NCBI GenBank assembly: GCA_010093705.1
Contig: MU006094.1
Location: 1,029,550-1,093,549 of the forward strand
Length of the DNA stretch: 64,000 nt
Direction: 5' to 3'
Source of the DNA: Patellaria atrata CBS 101060
Taxonomy: Eukaryota > Ascomycota > Dothideomycetes > Patellariales > Patellariaceae
Under the pieces are notes generated by a model, which was given only the letters and a program-made list of their open reading frames with translations, was not told the origin of the DNA and did no database searches. The position numbers and the translations under genes were made by a program. This document shows, in pieces, positions 15,592 to 28,344 of the stretch (its first letter is position 1; the number at the start of each line of letters is the position of its first letter).

Positions 15592-15691
15592 NNNNNNNNN
15601 NNNNNNNNNNNNNNNNNNNNNNNNNNNNNNNNNNNNNNNNNNNNNNNNNNNNNNNNNNNNNNNNNNNNNNNNNNNNNNNNNNNNNNNNNNN
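15592..15691. other. Assembly gap (100 N)
   Basis: Exactly 100 N, a conventional placeholder, so the true size is unknown. The left flank is a T homopolymer-like run, a common cause of assembly breaks. Open frames running through it are meaningless. Confidence 0.99.
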
Positions 15692-16607
15692 ATTTCTTCG
15701 CAGATATCCTGAGCGTTCGAGACTGAACTTTTGCCGGAACCAGCCGTCTCGGGCCGAATGGGTTGCGGATGCCTTGAACCCGCCCTTTTCCCAACCCTCT
15801 TTTCCGGAACTACCTTTGAGGTGCCCTATAAGGCCCCTAAACGGTCGAAACTGACAATGACACTACCTTGCTCTTCCAATGCTGACCAGAATATACTATA
15901 CTGTACTCTACCGACGACAGACTCACCGGTTCAGAGTGTGCCTAGTAGGAATGCTCGGGACCATATGATTCCGTGTATAGAGTGTACTTCATAGTGTATA
16001 AAAATTGTATTGTACATATCTCGTGCTGTACATACCCCGTACTGTACATATCTCGTGCTGTACATATCCCGTACTGTACATATCGCGTGCTGTACATATC
16101 CCATCCTAAACAAAACACCCGAATGCAACACTACAGTAAGTACAGTACAATACAGCACTACAAACCCTAGTAGCTGACTGTGCTGTACTGGAGTATCACT
16201 GCGCATGTAGACATCTGGCTGTATCGGAGGACTACGGTACCGTACAGATGGTTGAAGCTTGGATGGTGAAGTGGGTTGTTCCATCGGGTGAGGTATACCC
16301 GACTTATACAGTACACCACCCGTACGCTCCGTAGCTGTATCTTCTGGTTGTCCTACAGAAGGAGCTTTCGATATCAACTCCATGCGTGCGTTACAAATCA
16401 TTGCCATCCCACAGTCACAGCACCTCAAATGTAACAGACTCTACTATGCAAAGAAGGGTATATTTACTATCTAAAGCCCAACGAGTGCGGAAAAGCCAAC
16501 AATCCCATTACCCCAAATGCAGCGCTAAAGACAAGACATGTTACTTTCCATTCAGGAAGTGGCCTAAACGGCGATATAGGAAAATTCATCGATGCATTGC
16601 AGGTCGC
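15692..16607. other. Spacer between the gap and the tetraspanin gene
   Basis: Apart from the 16-bp minisatellite at 16011-16106, nothing gene-like was seen. GTACAG/CTGTAC pieces recur to about 16310. Confidence 0.5.
16011..16106 (+). repeat. 16-bp minisatellite, six units
   Basis: Six head-to-tail 16-mers of the form TGTACATATCNCGTRC. Units ending GTGC and GTAC alternate, so there is also a 32-bp higher-order period. The last unit is slightly degenerate. Confidence 0.95.
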
Positions 16608-17391
16608 TCATAGCCCGCCGATGCCGTTCTTCTCGTCGATGTGCTTGTAGCGTTCGAGTTCCTGGCGGTGCTTGAGCAGCATCGCCGTGCAGAGCAAGAG
16701 CAAGACATCGATACCTGATTATCGATTAGTCATGGGTCTATAAAATAACGAGAATGAAAATTGAAACATACCGACACAGCCGAATAAGGCGGTGAAAACG
16801 ATGTCGAGGAAGCTGTTTGCGTAATCGCTGAAGGGACCAATGCAGCCCTGTCTCTGCGCAGCAACGAGGGAATTACTGCATGTGGAGTCTTGCACAAAGG
16901 GTGGAGAAGTGCTGTTGAGGTAGCCACAGCATTCGAACTAGTCCGGGTTAGTGGCGTTTTCTCACCTCCTCCTATAAGTGGTGACCAACCTTCTGTTGAA
17001 GCAGACTCTGCGCCAATGGTTTTTCCTTCGCCCACATGGATTCTAGGTTACTCCTTGTCTTCAAGGTCTCGAACCAGATTGTCAGGCCGAGGATGAGCGT
17101 GAATAGGGAGCAGAAAACGAGAAGCCAGCCTTGCAACCTCAACCAGGCTTTGTTGGTGGGGATGAATAATGCTGGTAGAGAAACGAGGAAGGTGACGAAG
17201 ATGAATATCGCGTTCACGATTCCTGCGGTCAATGGACATTGACTGAGTAGAAGATGTTGTGCTACGGTATCTGTTGATGGAGCTGCTCGCATTTCCGTCT
17301 CTGACATCAAGGCAAAGGCTAGAATGAGACCTCCGGTTGCGGCAAAGATGAAGTCCATGCTGAGGAACACGAGAGTGAGCTTTTCCACCAT
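16608..17391 (-). CDS. Tetraspanin-like four-pass membrane protein, three exons
   Basis: Family role: tetraspanins organise membrane microdomains; fungal Pls1 is needed for appressorium function. Seen: exons 16990-17391, 16772-16937 and 16608-16714 give 224 aa. The introns are 52 and 57 nt with GTTGGT and GTATGT donors. The start MVEKLTLVFLSMDFIF matches the usual tetraspanin entry into helix 1. Helices 2 and 3 lie at about 60-82 and 95-117. The large outer loop carries the hallmark CCG (C137-C138-G139) and two further cysteines (C154, C166). Helix 4 is split across the last intron (LDIVFTALFGCVGIDVLLLL). The tail is short and polar. The sequence is not close to Pls1; it looks more like the less studied Tsp3 group, which I suggest with low certainty. 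The weak first donor is supported because it joins the frame exactly before FECCG. Confidence 0.88.
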
Positions 17392-19982
17392 CCTGTCGGT
17401 TGTATTTTTGATCTCTTTGAATGCTTCCTTTTGATATTGCAATAATTCCGGACTGAGGCAACTTTTTTATGTCGTGAATTTCGTTCAAAAAGAAAGGTCG
17501 ACCAGCGCTGCAGAAATGAATGGAAACAGACTGGCTGTATGAAGGAGAGACACAGGACGGTCAAGAAGAAGATAAAATAAATGAAAGAATAGTCAAGAGT
17601 TGAACGATCTTGCAGTAAGAGCGCTCGCGTTCTTCACTGCAAAGAATTGGAGGAAAAAAAAAAAAACGCTATAAACAAGAAAGTATACGCACTAAATGGC
17701 GAGAAAGAAACAAAAAGCGCAGAAAAGAGTAGAAGATGGATGGGAGATAGGCAAATATGAGGGCATTGACAGTGATGGTAGCATTGTCAGAGGTCATGAT
17801 GGGCCGGACGTCAAGCGTTTCAGAGGTGTGGCAGACCAGGGGATGGGCGAATCATTCATCGGCCCACAAGGGGATTCTAGGCTCACGGCGACACATGAGG
17901 TGATTCTGGTGTGAGTACGTCTCAAATGCGTCGATACAGATATGTCTTCATATCAATAGCATCATCAGAGTTTCGATGATGGTTGAGATTGTTGTTGTGA
18001 AGTGAGCCGACGTGTGCGAACCGTGGAAGGGAAAATACGTGATTTCCACATCGGAAAATTGTTACGGCGAAGGATATGGTACGCTTACGTGATTGGATGA
18101 AATGAAATCCGCGGATACCGGCAGTGCAGATCTAGCACTAAGCTAAGCGAAAAGGAGGATAGAGAGAACCAATCATTAATCACTGTGAGTGAACATGATG
18201 AAGCATCACGTGCAGACGGTACAGTGCAGCCCAGGGGGTAACAAGCCTCCCTTTTCGTCCTCGAAATCTTGTTCGTCAGGTATGGCTTGGCATGTGTTCT
18301 CCTGGTTGATGGGGTCAAAAATTCGCAACGTTCATTCGTTAATAATCATTATGGTGGACCCTTCAGGCAGGTAATTCAAGGATCCGCAGCGCATCTGATG
18401 AGTGATGAGTGAGGGCGGAATTTGGGGGAGTTGCGGCTTGCTGACAACATGGGTTACGATTCTTCTGTAAGCAAATGTTGCTGACATGGACCGATTTGGA
18501 GCGTATGGTCAGTGAGAGATCTGAATCTAGAATTCAGTTGAAGAGACAATAGAAGATGATGTCGGGTGGTATGACTTTTGGATAGAACTATGTAGAGACG
18601 GATAACCTGAAGGCGGTTGGGTGTAACAAAATACGGTTCGTAACAGCTTCAGATGGGAAGGAGGTCTGAAGTGGGATTTCTCTTCAGAGGTGTCATGGAG
18701 AAAGGAAGCTAGCAAGCCTTCCTAAACTAGCTTTATGATCAGAGGGAAAGTGCAGACGGTGAGCATGACCGTGTGTGATACAGCCAGTAAAAGTGAGTAA
18801 AAGTGAAGCCCCCCACAGATGAAAGTCCGAAATACAGCCCTTTCCCCCTTCCCAAATTCCCCCCTTCCTCTTTTCGAACGTGCTGTCGTTTCACTCGCTC
18901 CCCCATCAAGTCTCACTTTTCCTCAAGGAGAAAAGAAGCACAGCCCTTGAACTGTTCGAGTTACGAGCATCGTTCGTCCATCGTTGGAAGAAAAGGCACA
19001 AGTTCAACGTTCTTTCGAAGCTTTTTTTTTTGACCGTCTCGTTAACCTTTCCTGATCCTATCGAATCATCATACGCACCAAACCTCATTTACTACAAGTA
19101 CGATCCAAGGTCAAGGCTTGGATACAGTTGGTAGTCAAGCGTCAAAACCCGTAACGATCTCCCATCACGGTAGTTGCTACGCTAGGAAAGGAAGAATTAC
19201 AAACCCACAGACCCTTCCTTTCATCTGGGTAATCATCTGTAGATTGTACTGTAAACGTGGGACAAGCGATACGGTTGAGGTGCAAAGAGGGTGGAAAGTT
19301 ACTGTAGGTGGCCAGGTATGGTTACTCCTTTACCTCCTTCGTCGTGCGTGTACGACTTGCGTTGCGGAACCGGGGGTTTTCTTCAGAACCTGAAGGTGGT
19401 AAAGGGTCGGAGTTTTGTTGTACAGGACTGCCCAGAACTGCCCAGCGTAGTTTTGGTGTGGTAACTGTGGTTCTGGTGTGGATGCCCGCCCGCTCGCTCG
19501 CCCCTTCTTTCCTTGCATCCCCCATCCCGCCACCGCATTTCGCAGGGCAATACCGACCCAAACCCAATCCTTCCCTTTTCCTCTTTACAGTTGTCCGCTT
19601 TGCCTGATCAGTCTTTAACAAGCTCTTGTTTTAGAAAATTGACCTCTTAACAACCAGCATTTCAACTATCCAGCATCTGCTGTACCTGCTGAAGACAAAT
19701 TACCATTAACGAACTGCAAAGAGACGAGAATTTGCAGTAAATAAACCCGGAAAAAAAAAAGAAGAGGCATCGGTCGGCATTTCCCAAGTCAGGCGCTTTT
19801 TGCGGTGCGGCAACTGCCCAGGCTGGCTATTAACTGCTCTGTCAAGACAGGTTCCCTCACCACCAAAAAGGCAATCCCTCCCCACACAGTCGCGAAGCAC
19901 CGCAAAGAGTAAGGCCAAACAGTATACCCAAAGCGTCATAGAGCTATCCACCAATTCAAATTTACGTTGCATCGCGACAATC
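17392..19982. other. Long intergenic region between the tetraspanin and MADS genes
   Basis: It holds the tetraspanin promoter and a presumably long MADS-gene promoter and leader. There are A-rich runs (17650-17667, 19748-19761), a C-rich tract at 18837-18870 and CCCGCTCGCTCGCCCC at about 19488. A 72-codon Lys-rich frame at 17696-17914 is not supported as a gene. Confidence 0.5.
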
Positions 19983-20869
19983 ATGGCCAGCGAAATTACT
20001 GATCACGATCAACAACAATCTCCCGGTCACGACGAGGGCAATGGCAACGGAGCTCTCGCATCTGATGCCAATCGAGGCACAAAACGTCCTCGTCCCAGCG
20101 CTGCAGACGACGACGACGACGATGATGCCGCTCCAGGTCGCGAAAGAAGAAAGATTGAAATCAAGTTCATTCAAGACAAGTCGCGAAGGCACATTACCTT
20201 CTCGAAGCGTAAAGCCGGTATCATGAAGAAGGTAAGCACCAGAAACTCCGTACCTCCTCCGCGAACGCGAACGCTCTTGAAGCAGCAACCACCACTTTTT
20301 TCGCGACATCTAGTTCCATGTCGCGTCGCGTCGCACTGCATATATCGCCTCTCCAGATATCGCTCTGACTGACTCACCATCAAGGCATACGAGCTTTCTG
20401 TCCTTACTGGTACCCAAGTCCTACTTTTGGTGGTTTCGGAGACCGGACTGGTCTATACCTTCACAACACCAAAGCTACAGCCTTTGGTCACCAAACCAGA
20501 AGGCAAAAATCTTATTCAAGTAAGATTAATCCTGAATGAATCGAGTAATTGCAGTCGTACTGATAAGTTTAGGCATGCTTGAACGCGCCGGAACCCTCGA
20601 CGGGTAACGAGAATGGAGTCGATGATGGTGGAGTTGACTCGCCAGAGGACAACTCTCATGCACAAGTACAACGACCTGGAGGAATGCCACCCAATGCCGC
20701 CATGCCACAGCAATATGGTGGTATGGGTGCTGGTATGGGTAACGCTGGCATGACCCCAGAGCAAGCACTACACTACCAAACATACCTTCAACAACAACAA
20801 CAGCAAGCCTCAAATCAATACCCAATGCCACCACAAGGCAACTATAAACCTCATCCTCACCAACAATAA
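19983..20869 (+). CDS. MCM1: SRF/Mcm1-type MADS-box transcription factor, three exons
   Basis: Role from the family: a DNA-binding partner for mating-type and cell-cycle regulators that binds CC(A/T)6GG-type P-boxes. In filamentous fungi it is required for sexual development. Seen: exons 19983-20231, 20385-20519 and 20573-20869 encode 226 aa. An acidic stretch (seven Asp at about 42-48) precedes the MADS domain at about 53-112: RRKIEIKFIQDKSRRHITFS, KRKAGIMKK and YELSVLTGTQVLLLVVSE. The SAM-type extension (PLVTKPEGKNLIQACLNAPE) marks the SRF/Mcm1 class, not the MEF2/Rlm1 class. The C-terminus is rich in Gln, Gly, Met and Pro, with a short poly-Gln. Intron 1 (153 nt) and intron 2 (53 nt) have GTAAG donors and leave the frame in phase 0. 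Confidence 0.96.
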
Positions 20870-21509
20870 ATGGTACAACGACACACGCATCCTTGACGAA
20901 GATGAAGGTAATAATGGAACATGGTTAATGTTTGGTCTATAGCTTGGTGGCTACTAGCGGATGGGGGGTTAAACAAGCAACGAAAACAACTTCCCCCTTG
21001 GCTTTGACAGTAGAAAGGAAAGGTTGTTCCATATACACATGTATACCCGAAATACGTGCGCACACATTCAAACCACTGAACTTTTTCGCGGATCCGGTGG
21101 GAATGCTTGAGGTGTTTTGCTACTAATTTGGGGCTGGGCTTTGAAATCGTGGGAGGGAAACTTTTTTTCCAATTCTTCTCTTTTTCGATCGAGGGCTTGG
21201 TGGTGTCCGTGGAGTTCATCCCTTTCTTTTTATCTAATATGCACGGTGAGAGAGTCGGTTTTGATGTTGTCATGTATTGAGTTTTCAGTATCAGAATCTA
21301 TAAAGTTTTCTCGTACCTGTTATCATGCCATTGTTTATCTCACTCAGCTCTTGATATTTATTTTGTTGCTGGAAGATGGAAGATTGGAGGTGGGATTGGA
21401 GGATTTGGGTAAGCAGAATGAAGAGGAAAGGGAATGGAGAATGTTGGTCTCTTTATTATTATCGTCTTTGTTGTATAGTACTAGCCTCCTCTATATCACA
21501 TCTCTCTGT

Positions 21510-21510
<1 letters not shown>

Positions 21511-21555
<45 letters not shown>
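21511..21555 (+). repeat. (CT)n microsatellite
   Basis: About 20 CT dinucleotides with one interruption. Confidence 0.95.
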
Positions 21556-21918
21556 ACTCAATACTTTCAGTCACACTAGGTTTATATGGCATAGTAGCGT
21601 AACTACTTCAAATCAATCAGTCCCTCACTTTCCTAAAAGGGTAGTCCTGATATCCCTTTTCTAGCACCATGCCTACAACCTCATTAAGTTGCAATTTCAC
21701 ATATTTCCAATCATCAAAGGTCCTTATTGTCCCCAAATTCTATTTCATCCACCATCATTCCTAACCAATACATCACAAACCCAGTTGACCTCATCCTTTT
21801 CGATTTCATTCCTCAATCTCGAAGTATGGTTCAACGCTCGTCACTTATTCTCTTGACAAGCGGGCGTCTCATCTTCAGAACTTAGAAGGAGCCTATTCTC
21901 TCACTCAGCCTTACGATC

Positions 21919-21974
21919 TTCTTTTCTTTTCTTTTCTTTTCTTTTTTTCTTTTTTTTTTTTTAAAAAAAAAAAA
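21919..21974 (+). repeat. TTTTC-type low-complexity tract followed by T and A runs
   Basis: TTTTC pentamers merge into a T run and then directly into an A run, leaving a near-perfect T-run/A-run inverted arrangement at about 21950-21974. Confidence 0.9.
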
Positions 21975-23071
21975 GATATAATACACCATCAAAACTCTCC
22001 CATTTCCCAAACATCCTTCCATTTCATCCCGAGTCAGCCGCACCTTTCCCTACCACAAATTTTTTCCCTAAGGTAAGGTGAGGTAAAGGTAACCACGCCG
22101 ACACCCGACACTTTCAACGTATACATCCTAACTTAAGTCCAATCCCATGGAAACCCAAATTGGTTTCCTCCCCGCCTCATTTTGCATACCTCGTACCCCC
22201 GTCAAATCTAAATCTCCACCACACCCAAAGACTCGAACATTCACGTGCCACCTCAATATCACCCCACCTCAATCACCCATCCCATCCCCCTCCTGGATAC
22301 AACACCCCCCTTTCAATCCTGATAAGGGATTGGAAGTGACGTTGATAGATAGACAGCTAAAGGCTATTCGGCTTATCGAGACTTGCGGGGATGGGGATAC
22401 CGTAGAGTGTTGTGCGGTATATGTGACCGTGTGCGTTGATATGGGTATAGGTATGAAAGAATACGAGGGGGACTATAGGGTTTGCCCGATCATACATCAT
22501 TCCTGTTAAGGGGACTGGGTTGGGAGTGGTACGGATTATGAGACTGTTTATATAGTCTGTCCCTTACTAGCTAGTAGCTACCGTGTATTTCGAGTTCGAG
22601 CGGCGTATTTTTGACTCTTTGTCTCAACGGCCGGATTTACATGGAATAGTTCTACGCTCGAGACGGTCTATTCTAGACTAGCTCTACTGATCTCTTCATT
22701 CCGCGGGATTCCTGACCTCACCACCTCCACCCCTATTCCATTTTGTGAAAGGTCACTATGGCTACCTGACCAAACTCTAGAACTAACCGTGCAATAGCCC
22801 CGATCCGAACGCACACCCAAAACCGTTCCCTTTGCTCGGATTCTGAAATCAATGACGAAGGAACGATTCTGTCTTATGATTCGGCTTGTTATCATCAATG
22901 ACCTCCATTCCTATAGAGCCACACACCCTCACCCCCTCCCCAAAAAAAATCCATCAAGTTAAATAGACACAAACAGTAAACCCCTCGCACGAAGTTAATA
23001 AACTCCCCCACACCTCCAACCCAAGTCCGAACCATGGACAGAACTCCACTCTAGGCTCTGTATATACCTCT

Positions 23072-23107
23072 CCCATATCCCATATCCCATATCCTATATC
23101 CCATACC
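23072..23107 (+). repeat. CATATCC short tandem repeat
   Basis: Five imperfect copies of CATATCC or CCTATATC in a row. Confidence 0.85.
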
Positions 23108-23245
23108 TTAAACCCCCCCCTCTCCTTTTACCCCCAACCACCTCACCAGCCCCTGAACACCAAACCCAAAATTCCAACCGCAAGACGCATGGAGAATCGG
23201 AGAAGCGCAGGCCATGGCTATCTAAGTCCCTGAGAGTAAGAAAGT

Positions 23246-23348
23246 GTTGGAGAGAGTTGGAGAGAGTTGGAGAGAGTTGGAGAGAGTTGGAGAGAGTTGG
23301 AGAGAGTTGGAGAGAGTTGGAGAGTTGGAGAGTTAGAGAGTTAGAGAG
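23246..23348 (+). repeat. 10-bp tandem repeat (AGAGAGTTGG)n
   Basis: About eight identical decamers AGAGAGTTGG, then shortened forms (GTTGGAGA, GTTAGAGA) at the right end. The near-identity of units suggests recent expansion. Confidence 0.95.
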
Positions 23349-24424
23349 GGGAGATGTCTTCAGGAACTAGAACGGTAGGGTGGGTGAATGGTATGATATC
23401 CTCATATTCTTAGTTCCAGTTAAAGAAAGCAAGAAAAGATAGGTATGGGATGGGTTGCTATGATTACGATTGTGACTGCGGTTGTGGATCTTTGGGTGTT
23501 TGGGTCTTGTCATCCTACCGAACTAGAACTATTTGGTGGTACAGTAAGGATGTTAACTTTTAGTTCTAAGTATCGACTATCAATTCTTCCTTAAACCTCT
23601 CATCACCCTAATCTCTCATAACCTACCCTAGATCCATTCCCGCTGATGGAAAATCACGGTATAGCACTATATCACACTAGCACTATACCTCAGCTCAATT
23701 TTGTTCTATCTTATTCCACCTTACTCTATGTTAAGCGGGATGATCCGGTATACAGTTCACTGTCGAGTTATGACACAGTATTAAGGTAAATACAGCTGAC
23801 GCATTGGTCGTTGGCTGAAATGATGTAGATCTGGTATATGGGAACCCAAGGTGAAATTTCACACTCGAACGATGAACGGGTAGTTAAACATTCACACTAA
23901 CCGACAATTCCTCTCTTGCATTAACAAACTCGACAATAATAATAAATAATTTCCACAATATGATAGGCTGAATTACACAAAAAGACCGAATGACACAACC
24001 ACCACCTACATTCCATTCCTCCATATGATCCCAAAAAAAAAAACGAACGACTCCTCCTAAAAATCGTGGGTATCAAAGCCAGCCGCCCTCAAAAGTGAAA
24101 GTTAAACTTCCCCTTATATCCTCCGTCCGAATCGAATTCACAAAAAATCCGATGAAATAGAAGGAAGTCGCGAGTAAATAAGTTTGAGCAAAAAAAAAAA
24201 AAAAAACAGATTTATAGAAAATGAAAGCGGAGAGCGCCTAGCTTTTGACACGAAAAAATATGATGTGAATACAGATAAACGAAATGGCTAGAGCGGTGGT
24301 ATGCGGTACGCTCCCTTTTTCTCTCGAGTGCGAGCATTATCAATATAAACGGGATAATAAACAATGAGAAGAGATAGTGGGACTTTTCGGAAAAATATTA
24401 AAATGATAGACAAAAGGATTTGAA

Positions 24425-27400
24425 TCAATTACCCCTCAACAACATCTCTACGGCGCGATCGACTCTCAATCCGTCACCTAAATCCGTCATCCTGAGAGCC
24501 CTTTTCGCGTCCTCGCATGTAAATCCCATCTCGACGATTCTGCGGATTGCCTTCTCGGCCGAGTTCTCAGCGGGATTGTTATCCGCCATCTCGCGCTGCA
24601 GTGGATGCTGAGTTAGCACCATGCGGCGGGGAGTCGCTCGGGAAATCTCCCGTTTAAGGCCGGTATTATAAGAAGGTGATGCTTGGCGCTGTGGTGGAGT
24701 ATAACTGGATGGCGGTGGGGTAATGGAGGGCGGTTGAGGAACTGAGGCGGGTTGAGCGAGGTAGCTTGGTTCGGCGTAAAGGTTTGAGGCACTGGATTCA
24801 GGTCGAGGATTGGGTTGAGTGGGAGAGACTGGACGATCGTACATGGAGGGAACGACGCGAGATGAAGGACGACCTTGGAGCGTGGATTCCCGGAAGGTTG
24901 GTCTTACAACATCCTCAGTATGCATGAAGGAGGTTCGAAATGCGGGTTGGGATAATAATCCTGGAGACAGTGGTACCATCTGGGATTGTCGGAAAGCCGG
25001 GTGGTCGTGAATATTAGGCATAGGAGGGACAGGAACGGTAATGACTTGGCCAGCGTGATAGATCTCTTGTTCAGCGTACGATGACGCCATGGACATTCTT
25101 GGAGTTGGAAGAAGAAGCTGAAGGCCGCGAGGTTGTTTCTGCAGTGGCTCCATTGTCTCCACATTGGCTGGAATTTCAATGGGAGATTCGAGTCTATTCA
25201 TCACACTGCTCCACATACTCATCGGACGTTCCTGGCTCATCCTTACATGAGTACCTCCGCCTGTCGCTTTCTTGAGACGAATCTCCGCTATGTGACCTGC
25301 CATTCTTCTTGAAGTAACCTCACGCATCTCCTGCTTGATGGGAGAGTTTGTACCAAAGATAGCGGCAATTTGTTCTTCGTATACTCGCGATAGCGCTTCT
25401 TTTAAGAACGTGCTACGGCCTCCGTCGAAATCGGGTGCGGGCCAACTCGTCCATTTTTGCTCAGCAGCGAGCATGAAAGCGGTAGGACTAGGGTCGTTGG
25501 CCCAGATGGATAGATCGAGTACAGCTGATAGACCAAGAGTTTTAATCCAGTGACACCATTCCTCTATAGATATTGTTAGAAGAATTAGTAGAACGAACGG
25601 AACAGAGTCTTACCTAGCATGACCTCTTCACCATCAATATCACCACCTTGTACCGCAGTGCAATCAAATAACCCGTAAGCTCTAGCCTGCTCTGTCCGGC
25701 CTTCCATACCTGACACTCCTGAGATAAGAGCACTGAGACAGTTCCATAGTTCGGTCATGTCAAATAGTTGCTCCGCACTCAATCCACCTGGATTGCCTTT
25801 TCCAAAGCATTCAGGTGCACTCATCAACACACTGCTGGACTCCAATTCTGGAGGCTCAACAATGCTGCATGTGCACGTTTGTTGGTGTGCGAGAACACCA
25901 CCTTTCAGCCAATCCATTTGCCCGATAATATCCTCTTCCCTTCCCTTTCCACACCCAAAAGTCTGACAGAAAGTCCAAACTCTCCATGCTGCGTCGTTGA
26001 AACGAGATGCAACCTCAGGATTGATGCTAGTAAGTGATCGGATCGTCTCAGGTCTGAGAAACGTCTTGCACTGCCTGAGTACTATGGATTTAAGACCAGC
26101 AATGACATAAGCATCGCGAAGGTAACAAGCGAAGTAAGATTTGGCGGTGTAGTCCGGCTTGGGTGCAGCACTATTAATCTCAGTTGATTCATTCGGAGTG
26201 CAGATCTCGCGGAATTCCCATGCAGCTAGACTCTGCCGCTTCAGAGTCATGCGCATCAAGCGAAGCTCATTGTCTTTGAAGACTCGATAAAATGCCTTGT
26301 TAAGTACTGCAGTCGCGAAAAGGTCATCAAGGCTGTCAAGATTCTCGAGGATTTTGAGAATAATCGACTCGGCATCGCCGACCGAAATGTTAAGCTCAGG
26401 TTCAGCTTCCCCAGTGGGCTGGGTAGCCTTGGGCTGGGGTTCCTCAAATGAGTAATTTTGTACTACCGGACTTTCAGCCGGATACTGTACTTCATGATGA
26501 TTGAAGGGCATCGAAAGCTTGCCCACATTTTGTTTGAGTTGCCTTATTCGCGAATTCTTATTTTTTCGTGCTCCATCTATCGGGACAGAACTAGTCGTGC
26601 GTCGCACATCGATATTCTGTGCAGCAATATGATTTGGAGATACGCGTATTGAACCCCGCTCGCTGAAATACCCGCTCGGCCTATTTCTGGGAGGAATTGC
26701 TGGAGGTGTCTCTGCAGTTGAGGGGACCATCGCTAAAGGTACTTCTTCCCAATGGAACGGTGACACCTCTGAAAATGCGGTAAGTTGTATTTCAAGATCT
26801 TGCTCAGCCTGACTCCATGTGGGAGTGTCCGTTCTCCTACAGAATGGAGCTTTAGGCATAGGTGCATCGACAATTTCGTATCGTGCCGTTGGCCGGCTAC
26901 GAACTTTAATTGTAGACCGTTTGCTCGCAATCGAGCTTTGCGAACCTCTCCGTCGGCCGGTACTCGAAGCTTGCGAAATCCTGCGTTTGCTAAATGAAGT
27001 TGCCGATGATCGTCTCCTTCCCTTGCTCATGGAGACATAAGAAGGTCGGCGATTAGGACTCCATGCTACTGGGGGATGTGCAGTTGATGCCGCACGGCTG
27101 ACAGCTATTACTTCTGGTGGTGCGGGTTTACCTCGCGCAGGTTTCGGTGGAAGTGGCTTGTTTAAGGAGAGACGACTTTCTCTCCCTGATGGTGAAGGAG
27201 GTATGGCGGTTTCAAGTTGCGGAGATCTCAGTTTCCTTCCTGAAAGGGGAGTTGAAGGGTTAGGTTGATCACCCCGAAGGCTTACTCGGTGTGGAGATTT
27301 GATAGAGTACGTGGCACTACCAGTTTGTCTGTCGAATTTCACTGGCTTCAATATTTCTGGAGCTTGCTCCGCCTCTTGTTCTACGCTTGTCATTGATGAA

Positions 27401-28344
27401 CTTTCGCTATAACTAGAAATTTGCTCTTCTTCTTCTTCGAAAGAGGTATCCGAATCGGAGACATCCGAAGGCCTATGTGGTTCTGGAATGGCATACAAAG
27501 GCATACCGAGAAGCTTTGACGCTTTCTGTCTAGATCGACAAGAACTCGATGCTTGTGAAAGAGGAGATATCATTGATCCGCGGCTTCTAAGAGTTCCATC
27601 TGAACCCGGAGGTGATATTGTGGACATGTTGGTCCCGTTTACAGATTTTGAAGTCCTCTTCGAAGTTGATGGAACCGGTTGCAGAGGTCGACCAGGCTGC
27701 TGTCCAGGAATGACCACTTGAATTCTTGGTCGTTGTTCTTTACTCGAACTAGATGCTCGTTTAGGTGATGCCTGAGAAAAAGTTGAATTTATAGGGCTAG
27801 GATCCGAAAGGAAAGCCTGACTGGCATTAGCAACAAGAGTGACAGGCAAATCTTGGTCCCAACGAGCCTTTCCATCCTTCCAAACCCCAATAATGCTAGC
27901 AGTCGATTGCTTTTTGCTTGCCTTTGGTGATAACGCTGGGCTAGCACTCCTGTGAGAGCTAAATCTGGATGCTGGTCGAATTTCCGGCGTCGGTGATGGA
28001 GTCATACGTCCAATTGCTGAAAGTACCTCATCATTCGGAGATGTTGCCATTGCGATTTCATAGTTCGAGAGTCCCAAAACGTTTGCTGCTTTCGAAGGTA
28101 CAGGTCCACCTTGAGGTACGGCGTGAAGAATGGTTCCATCATAGCTATGGGCCTTCTTGTGACTCTTGCCTAACATCCATCTCTTCGACCTAGGTGACGA
28201 TGACTTGGTGAACTGCATGTTTCGTCTCCCGAACTGCACACTAGGAAACGTCGAGTTTCGTGTAAAGATTGAACCCGAACTCTCATCTGCTTGAAAACCG
28301 TCCTCAGGAATGGGAGGAAACTCGAGATGAGAGTCAGTGGCCAT
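24425..28344 (-). CDS. Large low-complexity protein with a central F-box-like region and a C-terminal UBA domain
   Basis: Seen: exons 25614-28344 and 24425-25563 joined by a 50-nt intron (GTAAGA donor, CTATAG acceptor) encode 1289 aa. The first in-frame ATG is at 28344 in an ideal context (CACCATGGCC). Residues 1 to about 640 are Ser/Pro/Arg-rich and probably disordered. Residues about 655-720 hold an F-box-like helix set (ESIILKILENLDSLDDL, NKAFYRVFKDNEL). A Trp/Cys-containing segment (WRVWTFCQTFGCGKGREEDI) follows. After a second Pro-rich linker the last 45 residues form a UBA-type three-helix domain (AIRRIVEMGFTCEDAKRALR). Family knowledge: proteins of this layout are common in filamentous ascomycetes and usually uncharacterised. 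UBA domains bind ubiquitin and F-boxes bind Skp1, so an adaptor in protein turnover is a reasonable inference. The F-box assignment is by eye and less certain than the UBA. Confidence 0.88.

Larger units (their letters stand above)
20870..24424. other. 3.5-kb gene-free region between the MADS and F-box/UBA genes
   Basis: It contains several low-complexity tracts listed separately and long plus-strand pyrimidine-biased stretches (about 21850-22330 and 23080-23150). Further A runs occur at 24030-24041 and 24190-24206. No frame looks like a protein family. Confidence 0.55.

Noticed and set aside
15492-15854. Open frames crossing the N run
   Set aside because: They translate the assembly gap and flanking T run.
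17696-17914. 72-codon Lys-rich frame upstream of the tetraspanin gene
   Set aside because: No family resemblance, no partner exon and low-complexity start; it may be part of a leader or chance.
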